Source: Reclinomonas americana ATCC 50394
Taxonomy: Eukaryota > Jakobida > Jakobea > Jakobida
Direction: 5' to 3'
Assembly (NCBI GenBank): GCA_048213135.1
Contig: PS015059.1
Coordinates: forward strand, 150,511-214,510
DNA length: 64,000 bases
Shown here: one piece after another, positions 35,881 through 47,453 of the stretch
How the letters are laid out: every line of letters starts with the position of its first letter
How positions within the stretch are numbered: the first letter of the stretch is position 1
Program-made: the position numbers and the translations under genes
The notes under the pieces: model-generated
Told to the model about the DNA's origin: nothing
Seen by the model: only the letters and a program-made list of their open reading frames with translations
Databases searched by the model: none

Positions 35881-36506
35881 ATGCCGGTGTGTGTGTGCAT
35901 GTGTGTGCATGTGTATGTGTGCATGTGCGCTCATTGTGTGTTTCGTTTGGTGCAGCAACACGGAGGTCGACGTGGGCACGACGAAGACGACGACGAGGTT
36001 CTCTCTGAGGAGGAGCAACACCGCCGACGCGCGCACTCTCTCCAGCAGCAGCAGCAGCAGCAGCAGCAACGGCGTGGGTCGACGAGTAGTGGGCGAGGTG
36101 GTGGGCGGCACTCTTCTGCGCAGCAGCAGTCGCCGTCGTCGGATGATGACGCGCACAATGGAGGAGGCGCGGGTGGTGGTGGAGATGATGATAATGGTGG
36201 TGGTGGGCGGAGGCGTGGGAGTGTGGCGGGCGCGCTGGACTCGGAGTTTGATAGGGTGAGTGCATGTGCAGAGAGAGAGAGAGAGAGAGAGATGTATAAT
36301 TTTTCCCGCACTGTTATTCCTTCCTCTCTCTCTCACACACACACGCGCGCACTCTCTGTCTCTCATACTCCCTCTGCTTGGTTCATACGCACAATGCACG
36401 CGCGCACATGCATACGCGCATACACACACACATTCTTGTATCATCGTCGCACTCACTCCATCTCGCTCTCTCACAACACACCTGGTCGTCCTCCTCTCTC
36501 TCTCAC

Positions 36507-36550
<44 letters not shown>

Positions 36551-39500
36551 TGGTTCACATGCAAGCATTCTTCTATCTACACTCATGCACGCACTCCAAC
36601 TCGCTCGCATACACTCATACACACTCACTCTCACGCCTCGTCGTACATACCCCTCCCTCCCTCCTCCTCTCTCTCTCTCTCTTTCTGTGTGCACAAGCTC
36701 GCCATTCTCCAATGCACAGCTGTCATTTCGCGCTCACCTTCAAAAAAATGCATGTGCATCATCAGCTGATGGAGGAGGATGCGGTGGTGCGCGAGTACTT
36801 TACGACCAAGGGCCACAAGAAGCGCAAGCCCGAGCGCAACGATTGGCTCATTGAGTTTTTCAACTTGCCGCCCACGGAGCGCGTGTTGAATGGTCGGGGA
36901 TTGCGTTTTCTTTTTCTCTTTCTCTTTCGTGCCTTGCTCATTGCAGTGCGTGCAGACTTCTCGTGCGCCATCCAAAAGGCCATTCTGCTCCACGGTCGCA
37001 TGTACGTCACGCAGAACTTTATGTGCTTCTACTCCAACATCTTTGGCTACCGCACCGAGGTGCGGCGTGCTTGCTTGGTGGTGGCGGCGACGTGCTCCCC
37101 TTCTGTGTTTGGCACTCACTCTGATGCAGATCCGGCTGTCGTTCCGCGAGTTCCTGCAAATCAAGAAGCGCACGACGGCACTGGTGGTGCCGAATGCCAT
37201 TGAGGTGTTCACCGAAGACAAGAACGTTGCGTGGTGGGCGTGCGTGCGGGGAGTGTGCGCCATTTTTTGTCGCTCACCACGTGTCGGGCACGCAGTACTT
37301 TTTCGCGTCGTTTGCGTTCCGCGACCAGGCGTACCGCGTGCTCTCCGATGTGTGGTCGATTCATCGCGAGCTGGACCCGGAGCTTGCCGAGGTACGTTGC
37401 CGTGTGGTTTTCTTGAAGAAAGCAAGCAGCATTTGGTGATGACATTTTATTTGTCTCCACGCAGCGGCAAGACCGACGCGAGCGCGAGAAGCACGGCGAC
37501 GGCGATGCGGCGTGGTCGGACGACGGAGATGCGGCGCAAAGTTGCACGCCATCATCCTTGTATTTCCCTTTGATTTTTTTGCTCACATTGCTCTCGCAGG
37601 CCGTGGAGGACGCGGCGATGGTCGGCCACATGTTCCGAGTGACGGGGATGTGGATGACGACGAATCGTCATCGTTCGCTTCAGGGCCCTCGTCGAGCCAC
37701 TCGCATGGCGGCACTGTGAGTCCGTCGGAGGCGTCGGGCGTGGCGAGTGCGTCCGGTGCCAGCGGATCGGGAGTGCACGTGAGTCCGACGCACAGCGTTG
37801 TAATACGTACGTGCAAGCGTGTAACTGTGCGTGTGTCCACTTGTTTCCATGTCGACAGGATGACGCTGATGCGGCGGCGGCAAGAGCGGCAGCCAGCGCA
37901 CCTGCTGCTGCTGCCGGCGGCAGTGCCGGGGGTGAAGTTGTGTTCTCTCTGACATTGTGTCGTATGCGCTGCCTACGCACGTGCGCGCTCACCATTCATT
38001 ATTTGTGTGCCGTATAGGCGTCTCGCGCGCTGCCGCCTTCGGTCGACGAGGCGCCCGGTCAGACGTGCATCAATGGCGACGAGTTCCCGCCAGGTGAGTA
38101 TTTCGCCTTGGTGGAGGAGTGCCGCGCACTTTGCTCACCAAACAAATCGCGACAACAGGCGTGGAGTGGAAGGAGATGCACTCGGGCACGCTGCCGGGTA
38201 CACCGGAGCAGATGTTTGATGTGTTTTTCTCCGACAGCTCCAAGTTTATGCCCGAGTACCACACGTTGCGGCTCTCTCTCCACTCTTGTATCTCTTGTCC
38301 GTCACTCATGCGTGATTCTATCAGTGCTCGCAAGGATGTGGACATTCAGGTCGGGCAGTGGCGCTCGCAGCCCGGCATGTTCGGCATCACGCGCACGCTC
38401 AATTTTCGCACCAAGATCACCATTCTGCTGGCGCCGGCGTGGCACGAAGTCAACCAGCATCATCGTCTCTGGTCAGTTGCACGCGACTTGCAGTTGCTTC
38501 TCATGATCGGCAATTGACCTGTTACTGTCTCTCTGTTTGTGAACACAGGTTTAGCGATAATCGCCGCATGTTGACTCTGGAGATTGCCGCGTGCACACCG
38601 AATGTGCCGAACGGCACCAACTTCCGCGTCTCGTCGCGTTTCATCTTTAAGCAGCAGGGCGGTGCGTATTGTGTGATACCAGCCGTGCGTGACCGCTACT
38701 CATTGTCTCGCAGAATCGTGCTCGTTCCTGATTGAGGGTGGCGTCGCGTTCCTGAAGGACATTTGGTTCAAGAGCAAGATCCGGGTACGCGACGGAGAGA
38801 GATATTGAGTTCCCGTCCCCTCTTGTCGCTGACACAGAAATGTGCGTCGCAGAGCGAGTCGCAGAAGCAGAGTACCGAGTCGTATGCGTTGTGGTTGGAG
38901 CGCGCCAAGGTCGCCTTGCGCAATCGCCCTGCCGTGAGTGCCAGTGCCTCGGCACCACCGCGTCCGCCTGCCCCAGAGGCGCAGGTCAGTTCCTCTTCCA
39001 CTTGCCTGCTGTATTTGATACGATGCCATAGTGCATTCACGGTGAAATTTGCGTCGCCCCCCTGCAGCCTCGAGCAAATGCTGCTCCGCCTCGACGCACC
39101 AGCAGCCGCGATCAGGTTGGGATTACTTTGCTGGTCGTGTGTGCCCAGACAGTCACTCATCACGGCAAGTCGTTGTGTGTTTCTGAATGCAGACGGGAGA
39201 GGCGGATGCCGCCGGAGACGGCTTGGTGAGAGACCTCTTGTTGTTTCCGTCTACCGTTTTCGTTATGCGATACTCATCAGATGCTTGTGTGTCGCGTGCA
39301 GAGGCACCGAGGCAGCGGGCGAGGTATCACAAAACCACCTTGCTTCTCTCTCACCCTCAATGTCCTCACCGAATGTTTCCCATTTCTAAAAAGCTCGCCG
39401 CGTTCCATCGTCGCACGCCATTGAGGCCGACAGTGGAAAGGTGGAAGAAGTCGGTTCGATGTTGCAAAAGAACTCGGCTCCACTCTTCGATCTCGGAACG

Positions 39501-40367
39501 CTGAAGCAGAAGATTCAGTGCGTCATCTACGCGTGCATCGTTCGCGTGCTCTTCCTGTTGCGACTCACTGTGTTGTTGTTGGCACGCAGCGACTGTACGG
39601 TGACGATCAAGGATTTGCCTATTCTCTGGAAACTGGCCGGCCTCATCATCTTGCTGTCGATTACGGCCCTGGTGCTGGTGGTGGTGCGCCCGGGTGCCAT
39701 TACGCACATGGCTAGCACGGTGACCCGTTCGGTGTCGAACGTGTACACTGCCGCCGTGTACGGTTCGGCCGCCGTGGCCGCACAGAATGCAGCCGAAGCC
39801 GAGTTGGTGGAAGCAGCAGCAGCAGCAGCCGCCGCCGCCGCAGCAGCCAGTCAGTCAGCATCATCATCAACGCCACCACCATCGTCTGCCGCCACTCCAT
39901 CAACGCCACCCCCGCCGCCACTGCCGCCAGTGTCGTTGCTGACGCGTGAGCGGCTGCATGAGCTGGTGCAGAGCGCTGAGAACCGATTTCAGCCGGAGGA
40001 GCAGCTGCACGAGTTGCTGGAGCGCATTCAGGATGAGTGTGACGGCAAGGTTTGGCGCGCTTCGTACTTGCTGCAGTGACCGTGTCTGACCGCGCTGCAG
40101 ATGCGATCCGAGTGTGCGCAGCTCGTGTCGGCGGGACTGCAGGCGGCGCTGCGACAGTCGCAGGTGCTGCGTGACTTGCTGACGGAGATTGCGACCCCGG
40201 CCACCACAGGCGAGAGCGCCGATGTGCCGTTGCAGCAGTTGCAGCCACCGGCGTCGCCGTTGCCGGAGGTGGCCAGCATTGTGGCTGTGGAAATGATCAA
40301 CCTCAAGTTCTGGCTCATTGCGACCATTGTCGGTCTCGTCGTGGCACGGCGCTTCGGCCTCGTGTAA
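35881..40367 (+). CDS. GRAM-VASt domain membrane protein (sterol/lipid transfer type)
   Basis: Twenty-one exons: 35881-35886, 35956-36255, 36766-36892, 36947-37059, 37130-37225, 37296-37391, 37465-37540, 37600-37778, 37859-37936, 38018-38093, 38159-38264, 38325-38471, 38549-38661, 38714-38784, 38853-38984, 39068-39115, 39193-39225, 39302-39323, 39394-39517, 39590-40049 and 40101-40367; about 889 aa. Gln/Ser/Asp-rich N-terminus; GRAM domain about 105-245 (LHGRMYVTQNFMCFYSNIFG, KKRTTALVVPNAI); VASt domain about 395-560 (LPGTPEQMFDVFFSD, NFRTKITI). A hydrophobic segment (LIILLSITALVLVVV) and a C-terminal one (FWLIATIVGLVVA) suggest membrane anchoring. The layout resembles Lam/Aster sterol-transfer proteins at ER contact sites. 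The exon 15 acceptor could also be 38837. Small exons 16-18 are less certain. Confidence 0.8.
36256..36765 (+). repeat. CT/CA-rich long intron with (TC)n microsatellite
   Basis: 510-nt intron 2 of the GRAM-VASt gene, filled with (GA)n near 36271-36290, CT tracts, CACA tracts and a (TC)n run of about 46 bp at 36500-36546. It stays free of stops in one frame but is compositionally noncoding. Confidence 0.75.
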
Positions 40368-40471
40368 CGCACGTCGGCGCCTGGGGTTCTCTCTCCCCCT
40401 CTCTCTCCCTCTTCCTCTCACTCTTGACGTGTTTCTTCAATGAGCATGCATTACGTTTTATATTTACGGAC

Positions 40472-41361
40472 TCATACCACCAGTACAGTCTCCATGATAA
40501 CAGGCATTGTTGTTCTCACAATGTCGTGCTCGCCATTGTCAAAGTCAATGGCGTCGGCGTTTGCCGCACCGTCAAATCCAGCGTTGCACTGCTGTGCGCA
40601 CTGCTGAATGCTCCTCCTGTGTGGGTGCACGCAGGCGAGCACCGCCGGCAGCTTGTCGACCACGCACTTGCGGTCGCACTGGCGAGTGGTGCACGCAGCG
40701 CGGCATTTCTGTGTCACATTCAGACACTGTTGCAGCTGCGGCTTGCTGGCGCGTCGGCAAGTGTTGCGGCAGGCGGCTGTGTGTCATCAGTCAGTCAGTC
40801 ACTCATTCATTGATGCATGTGACGAGAAAAGATAATGTGGGGGTGACGTGGAGCGCAGGATCAGCCATCGAGGATGGGGTGGATGGAGGGCCGTGCACGA
40901 AAGAGGAAGTGAGGCAGAGAGAGCGTACGCACGCAAAGGAAGAGATGCACATGGAGGGAAAGAGAGAGAGAGAGAGAGACTCACCAACGGTCGACACGGC
41001 CACGGCTTCGCTCTCCTCGCGCAGCTCCTCGGCGATCTGCTGCAGCAGCAGCGACTCGGAGGTGGACAAGTTGGTGTTGGATGCTGTGCGAAAGACAGAC
41101 ACCACAGGTGAGCGCGCGCTTGTGTGCCGTGCGTGTGTGACGATTCCATCACGCTGCTAGCCGTTACGTGCAACGGTGCACTGTGACAGAGAAAAAAAGA
41201 GACTCACCGTCGGTGATTGACAGCAGCGAGTTGGCGGTAAACGCGACGAGGCAGCAGATGGTGAGCACCACCAGTGCACCCCATCGCGGCTGCTCGTGCA
41301 GCAGCTGCAGGTGCTCAGTCGACGCACACTGCTGGCGAACGGAGGAGGGCAAGCGGATCAT
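40472..41361 (-). CDS. Cys-rich type II membrane protein, unknown
   Basis: Exons 41361-41208, 41083-40985 and 40776-40472; 185 aa. A hydrophobic stretch at about residues 28-48 (WGALVVLTICCLVAFTANSLL) is followed by a Ser/Glu-rich helical segment (LLLQQIAEELREESEAV) and a C-terminal part with ten cysteines (for example CRNTCRR, CRAACTTRQCDRKC, CAQQC), which suggests a disulphide-bonded luminal or extracellular domain. I do not recognise a family. Convergent with the GRAM-VASt gene (104 bp between) and divergent from WDR83. Splice phases agree at both introns. Confidence 0.65.
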
Positions 41362-41558
41362 GATGCACAGAGCGAGGAGGGAAAGAGAAAAAGAAGCGCG
41401 GGAAGGTTGGATGGCGGGAAAGACACGTGCCGCGTGCAAGTGGTGCGTGTGTGCGCGTGCTCGGTCACAGACAGAAAAAGAAGCAAGAAAATGTAACCGT
41501 CAGTTCTTCTCTCGCCGCCCGCGCAAATCGTGACGTGGCACCTGCAATCTATCCACAC

Positions 41559-42987
41559 ATGGCGAAACTCACGAGTGCGTCGCTGCCTACACAGTTGGTG
41601 CACACACTGCGCGGACACGAGTTGCCTGTCCTCAGCATTCGATTCACGCGTTGCGTTGTGCGTTGACTCGACATTTTCACACTCCCGCTCGCTCACTTGT
41701 ACACACAGGGAATGGCGAGTACTGTCTGTCGGGCTCGCAAGACAAGACCGTGCGCCTGTGGAACCCTCACAAAGGCACACTCGTCAAGACGTACGTGGGA
41801 CACGGGCATGATGTGCACGATGTGGACATGTGAGTGCTTGGCAATCCTCCTGTCATACGATACGCATCGACTCCTCACTCGACGTGCAGCAAGGACGACA
41901 ACAGTCAGTTTGTGTCGTGCGGAGGCGACAAGGCCATCTTTCTGTGGGATGTCACCTCTGGGTCCACATTGCGACGATTCCGAGGTCACACGGCGGTGAG
42001 GATCGCAATGCAGCAAAGCAGGAGATATTGTTTGACTGACCGCTGCTGCGCTATCTTGACAGCGCGTCAATTCGCTTCGCTTCAACGGCGACTCGAGTAC
42101 GTTTGCCTCGGGTTCGTACGACAAGACCATTCGCTTCTGGGACATGCGCAGTCGCTCGACGGAACCCATTCAGACGCTGGAGGATTTCACCGACAGTGTC
42201 GCCAGTGTCGACATTCTCGACTGTGAGGTGGTTGGCGGCTCGGTGGATGGCTCCGTGCGAGTCTACGATGTGCGCACGGGGAGAGTGCACACCGACCAGT
42301 TGCATAGTTGCGGAGGGAGAGTCCAAGGGCCAGTTGAGCTTTCCCCCCTTCTCCGTCGCCGACTTGTTGCCTCGCAGGCCCCGCCACCTCGGTGGCCTTT
42401 TCGCACGACCAAAAGTGCATTCTGGCCAGCACGTTGGACAGCCGCTTGCATCTCATCGACAAGGCGACGGGAGACATTCTCAACGAGTTGCGCTTGGGGG
42501 AGGGGCGGACCCACGGCCTTCCCGTCTCGTGTTCACGCCCATCTCCGCAGGTACAAGGGCCACGTGAACAACTCGTACAAGATCGACAGCCGCCTGCTGT
42601 GCGCCGACGCGTTTGTGGCCAGCGGGAGCGAAGACAATCGTGTGGTGTTCTGGGACTTGGTTGATGTGAGTGCCCAGCAGCGCGCAAGGGCGCTGGTTCT
42701 TGATAGCCGCAAGCCCACACTGCCATCTCTCTCTTTCGCTCGCTGCACAGGGCAAGATCGTGCACTCACTGCAAGACCACACGCGACCGGTGGTGGCGCT
42801 CGCCTACAACTTCCAATACAACATGCTGCTCAGCGGCTCGTCGGACGGCACCATCAAGGTGTACGAGGCGCCGGCCGCGGCCGAGGCGCCCGCGGACGTG
42901 GATGGCGACACGATGATGCGTCCAGTGGGTGTGGCACCGCCTCCACCACCTTCGCACACGCCAGCGTCGTCGTCTAGAACAAGATAA
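41559..42987 (+). CDS. WDR83: WD40 repeat protein, WDR83/MORG1-like
   Basis: Exons 41559-41649, 41709-41829, 41890-41995, 42063-42306, 42378-42486, 42551-42665 and 42751-42987; 340 aa, seven WD repeats. Signature pieces: LRGHELPVLSIRF, CLSGSQDKTVRLW, CGGDKAIFLWD, ASGSYDKTIRFWDMRS, GSVDGSVRVYDVR, EYKGHVNNSYKID, ASGSEDNRVVFWDL, SGSSDGTIKVY. The MRSRSTEPIQTLED and EYKGHxN segments favour WDR83, a scaffold associated with the spliceosome and ERK signalling in animals. Introns 1, 4 and 5 have GTTGCG donors (41650, 42307, 42487). A Pro/Ser-rich tail extends past the last blade. Only 36 bp separate its stop from the next ATG on the same strand. Confidence 0.9.
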
Positions 42988-43023
42988 AAATTCGCATAGA
43001 TCGCATCTGCTTCGTTTTACACA

Positions 43024-45923
43024 ATGAGTGAGCCACAACGACGACGACGTGGGGGTGCCGCGCCCGCACCTTCGCGAGCAGCACCTGTCGCCGGCAGTCG
43101 CACCGGCCAGCTGGCCGACGACATGGATCCCACCAACCCCTACAGCATGATCCACGAAGACTTTGAAGCAGGTCTATTCTTGTCATTGCTTCACGCTGGC
43201 GTCTCCTCCCGCACACTCACTGTCTCTGTGCATGTGCGTGTGTGTCTGTGCGCCATGCAGCGGGTGGCAATCGCGTGCCTATCAATGCGCCACCGCCGCA
43301 GCGTCGATCAGTGCCACAACAACAACAGCAGCGCAATGTGGCTGCACCGCACGCTCTCAGTCGTCGTCGGCCTGCAGAGGCCGCCCGAGCTGCTCCCGCC
43401 GCCGCCGCCGCACGCGTGCCTGCACCCGCTGCGGGTTCGCATGCATGCTCAGTGAGAGTGTCTCGTTTGTGATTCTCAGTGGTGTCGCAGGCGCACGACG
43501 GGCTGGCGGCGATGTTGGGCAGGTTCCGCCGCAGCGAGCGGCGGCTGCACCGGTGCCACCCCGTGGTGTGCCCATGGATCCCGATCTGTTGCGCACCGAC
43601 TTGTCTCGTTGTTATGTCTTCCCTGCTGCTTGCTCACACTGTGCGGCAGCGATGTTCACGTGCCGTCGGCGGCGGCGCGGAAAAAGGTCTCTGCTGGTTC
43701 GTTCCCCTTGCCACGGATTGCGGCGGGTTCTTGTCGTCGTTCTGAGTGCGTGTGTGGCGTGAGCAGGAGAGGCGGAGCGGCTGGCTTACGAGGCGCGCTT
43801 GGCACAAATGCTCCCGCAGAACAAGGCCGCGTCGGCGACTCTTGGTGCGTCGTGGTTGTGTAGTGTAGTGTGTGTGTGTGTTTTCAATCGCGTGAACTCA
43901 AGAGCGAGCGCCTTTGCCTACCAGGCTCTGCACAGCAGTTGGACGGGAACCTTTCGCGGGCCGAGATTGTGGAGCTGCGTGAGCAGCATCGAAAGAGGGA
44001 GCTGGCGGTTGCGTGAAGAAAGCATGTGCAGGCTGTGTGGTCTTCACTCGCTGGTGATGACCTCGCGCACGCGTGCAGGAGCGTGAGAGGGCCCGTCGAG
44101 AGGCAGCAGAGCGTGAAAAGGCGGCTGCAGAGGCCGAACTGCAGGTCAAGTTCGCCAAAGCACAAGAACAGGCGCTGAAGAACCAGCAGATGCGTCAACA
44201 ACAGCAGCAAGTGGATCGCGACCAGCGGCAAGCGCGGTACGACCAGCTGTACGGCGATGACAAAGCCAGTGCTGTCGAGCGCGCGCACATGGGTGATGAG
44301 GGCTCGTCGCCCGTGGCTCACGCAGTGGCGGGCGTGTCGGATCGCGATGTTTCCATGTTTCGTCACTGGCACACGACATACACCCAACTGCTGATGGTCT
44401 GTTGCCCATCACGCTTTGTGTGCGTATGCAGGTTGCCGGTGGCCATGCACCTGGATCCGCATCCGCAAGACATTCTGTCGGTCAGTGACATTCCTCTCGA
44501 GGCTGCTGCGTGCATGGTCCTCGATGGCGGAGCTGCTGCGTTGGGTGCGTTGGAGAGGAAGGCTGTCGGTGGTGTTGATCCCTTCTTTGTAACCAGTCAC
44601 TGCGATCCGCAGCCCTCTGTCACGAGTTTGCCGCTTCAGTGCGCCACTTGCTCTCCCGATGCGAGTCGGATCGTCGGACGAGCAAGGGCGTGCGGTCGTG
44701 CTTGGAGTGGATCGCAAAGGTGCGACACAGATTGATTGTCTCCTGTGTTGTAAGCATGTCTGACTTGCAACCCCTTCCTCACTCACACAGTACGTGAACA
44801 ATGTACGTGCGACCATGTGCACTGTTCGTGTGCCGCGCTTCGAAACTACCACGCAACCCTCACCTCTGCTCACCCTGCAGGTGGTGTCGAGGCCCCAAGA
44901 CCCCAAATGCCGACAGATTCGGGTGCAAAACAACAAAGTGCAACTCTTTGTGGCGGCCGTCGATCGTGCGTTACCCTAGCTCTGCTGCCAATTGTGAACT
45001 TGCATAGCGTCACTTCGTCATGACTCAACTTTTGTCGGAGAGCAGCATCGTTGAGTATCTTCCACTCGCTCGGCTTTTTAGAGCGGCGCAGCGAAGGTGA
45101 CGGTGAGGCGTACTTGGTGCTTGACTTTGCGCACGCCGGCTCTGCGTCACCGTTGCGTTGCGCGAATTGTGCTTTCTTCTGCTGTCTTCAGCCTGCCTAT
45201 TCACGGTGTGGGAACGGCTGTGTCAGAGCTGTTGTGTGTGCGCTGCGACTGGTCGCCGAGTATACCGACCTTGTAGTTGCCGCACTGCCGGATTCCAGCA
45301 GTGAGAAGTTCCGCATGGACATGCTACCGCCGCTCGCGTTTGACTTTATGGGTTGCGTTTTCATCGCCCGTGCAGTTGTTCACGATTTGTGGTCCTCATG
45401 GCTCTCGAACTCACAGGCTGGGTGGAATCACTTGGCCGAACTGCTCGGCAAGCTGCACCTCCGACTCCTCCGCAATTCAGCGTCGTGCTGGAGCCAGAAC
45501 CAGAGATCGGGGCCCCTGACAGCGTTGTGCTAGCGTTCCGCCTGCCAAACAATCAGCGCCTTCAGCGTCGGTTTGCGTTGACGTCGGCGGTATCCGTTGA
45601 GTCCGTCGCCCTGCCTTCATGTCTTCTTCTTCCATTGTTGTTGTTGCCAGTCTTACTCTATCCACTCGCGTGCGTGGTGCAGCAACTCTTTGCCTTTGTG
45701 CAGAGCCTGCAGGTTGCACACAAGGTTCCAACACGTTTCGACATTGTTCGCAACGCCGGCAACAGCACCGTGTCGCTGAGTGGCGCTCTCGATCGATCGT
45801 TGGCGGAGATGGTTCGTGGAGGTGACTGGATGACTATCATGTCCGCATGTGTTGGCTGACACATACGGTGCGTGCACACAGGAAATGTCTCGAGAGCTGC
45901 TGTTTGTGACAGAGGTGGATTAG
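43024..45923 (+). CDS. PUB and UBX domain protein (UBXN6-like)
   Basis: Sixteen exons: 43024-43171, 43261-43434, 43491-43602, 43650-43696, 43767-43844, 43925-44007, 44079-44356, 44432-44544, 44640-44719, 44791-44802, 44881-44965, 45046-45151, 45227-45351, 45417-45589, 45683-45811 and 45882-45923; 594 aa. N-terminal Ala/Pro/Arg-rich part, then a coiled coil (about 205-290, [19 protein letters not shown]), PUB domain at about 335-430 (CLEWIAKYVNNV, RPQDPKCRQIRVQNN, FHSLGF) and C-terminal UBX domain (SVVLAFRLPNNQRLQRRF, FVQSLQ, ending LLFVTEVD). PUB and UBX domains both bind the AAA ATPase p97/VCP, so a p97 cofactor is likely. Exon 10 has 12 nt. GTTGCG donors at 44008, 45152 and 45352. Exons 2-4 are the least certain; the coiled-coil part might be a separate gene, but phases connect. 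Confidence 0.75.
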
Positions 45924-45955
45924 CAGGCAGTGAGCGCAAATGTACATTCGATTCG

Positions 45956-47416
45956 TTACTTGTCTCGTCGGATCCCAATGACTGCGTCGGCCACCGATCG
46001 GGACACGATGAATGCCGTGCCCGCACATCCTGCAAAGAGCAAAGGAGGCGTTAAGACACAGAGGGAGAAAGAGAGAGAACCGGCTTGCAAATGCACAGCA
46101 GCTGCACATACCCATCATCGTGAGCAGAATCAACTTGATCGGTTCGTTGATCAGCACATCTGCACGCGCGAGACACAATCAGTGCTCGGCACGACACCAC
46201 ACCGAGAATGAGCAGCAGTTCGTCACCTTGCAGCTACAGAGGCAACCAACAAGCAACGTGACAAACAACAAACAACAGAGAGTCAGACGTCAGTGCGCAA
46301 GAAGGGGGGAACACATGTCACATGCCCACACACGTACGTACCACTGCGGAGCGAAAAACGCAGTGAGGCAACAGAAAAGGGCGCAAAACGGATTGCCGGC
46401 TGGCACACTCACCACTGACGAAGGAGGCGTTCGCGACACTGCTGGCACCCTCCGTGTCGGTGAGAATGCTGCGAATGGAGCAGGTGAGAACTCGTCGCGA
46501 ATGCTACCAAGATCGAGAGCCACCTACCGAGCGACGGTGAGCAATGTCAGGTACATGAGGAATACGCCAGTGGCCCAGGCCAGAGTGAAACACACGGGCA
46601 CGAGCCACATGGGGAGAGACCGGTGCTGTTGATGGGCGAAAAGGTCATGAGTGTACAAGCGACAAACAAAAATGAGACACTGTCACGCGCACCGTCCAGC
46701 GCCACCAGAAGCGATTCCATCGATCTACAATGGCGTCACAGTCAGCGGCGAAATCAAACACAATCACGCACTTGGCTCGGGTGTGCGTCACACAACAACA
46801 ACGCAACTATTTTCCGTGCCGGCCGGAGGCTGGGCGTTTGTCATAAACTCTGGCGGGATAGTCGGTGTGCCGTGCGAACTCGGCATATCCTCGCTACTGC
46901 TCGAGCCCTCCCGCACGCTTGCGGTGCGGCTCACGCTGCGCGAGCGCCGCCGATGGGTAACAACTGAACTCTGCTGCTGGTGTTCTGGCTTGTCGACAGC
47001 CTCTTGCAGACTGCTGCCGGTGGAGCCCGTGTCGCTCTCGCCCACAGACTCAATGTCGGAGAAATGATCCACAAGACGACGATTGATGCCACCACCAGCG
47101 ATCGCCGACGGCGGCACCGGCACCAACGACGAGTAGTTTGCTGGCACATTAGGCGCCTCGAGTTCACCATCTGGTGCGTCGGCGGTGGCTCCTGGCAGGG
47201 CGAAGCTCGAGTTGTACACGCTGCGCGCGTGCACCAAGCGCGGCAGGAGCGACCGAATCATCTGTTGCACCACATACCAAATGAGGGTGATAGAGGCGAA
47301 GAAGTAAAACACCCGTAGCGCAGAGAGGGAAATGTGACCTTGAATTCGCGGCCAGTAATCGGCTTGGAGGCATCTGGCGTCACGGCAACATATGGGGCTC
47401 GAATGCTGCGGACAAG

Positions 47417-47453
<37 letters not shown>

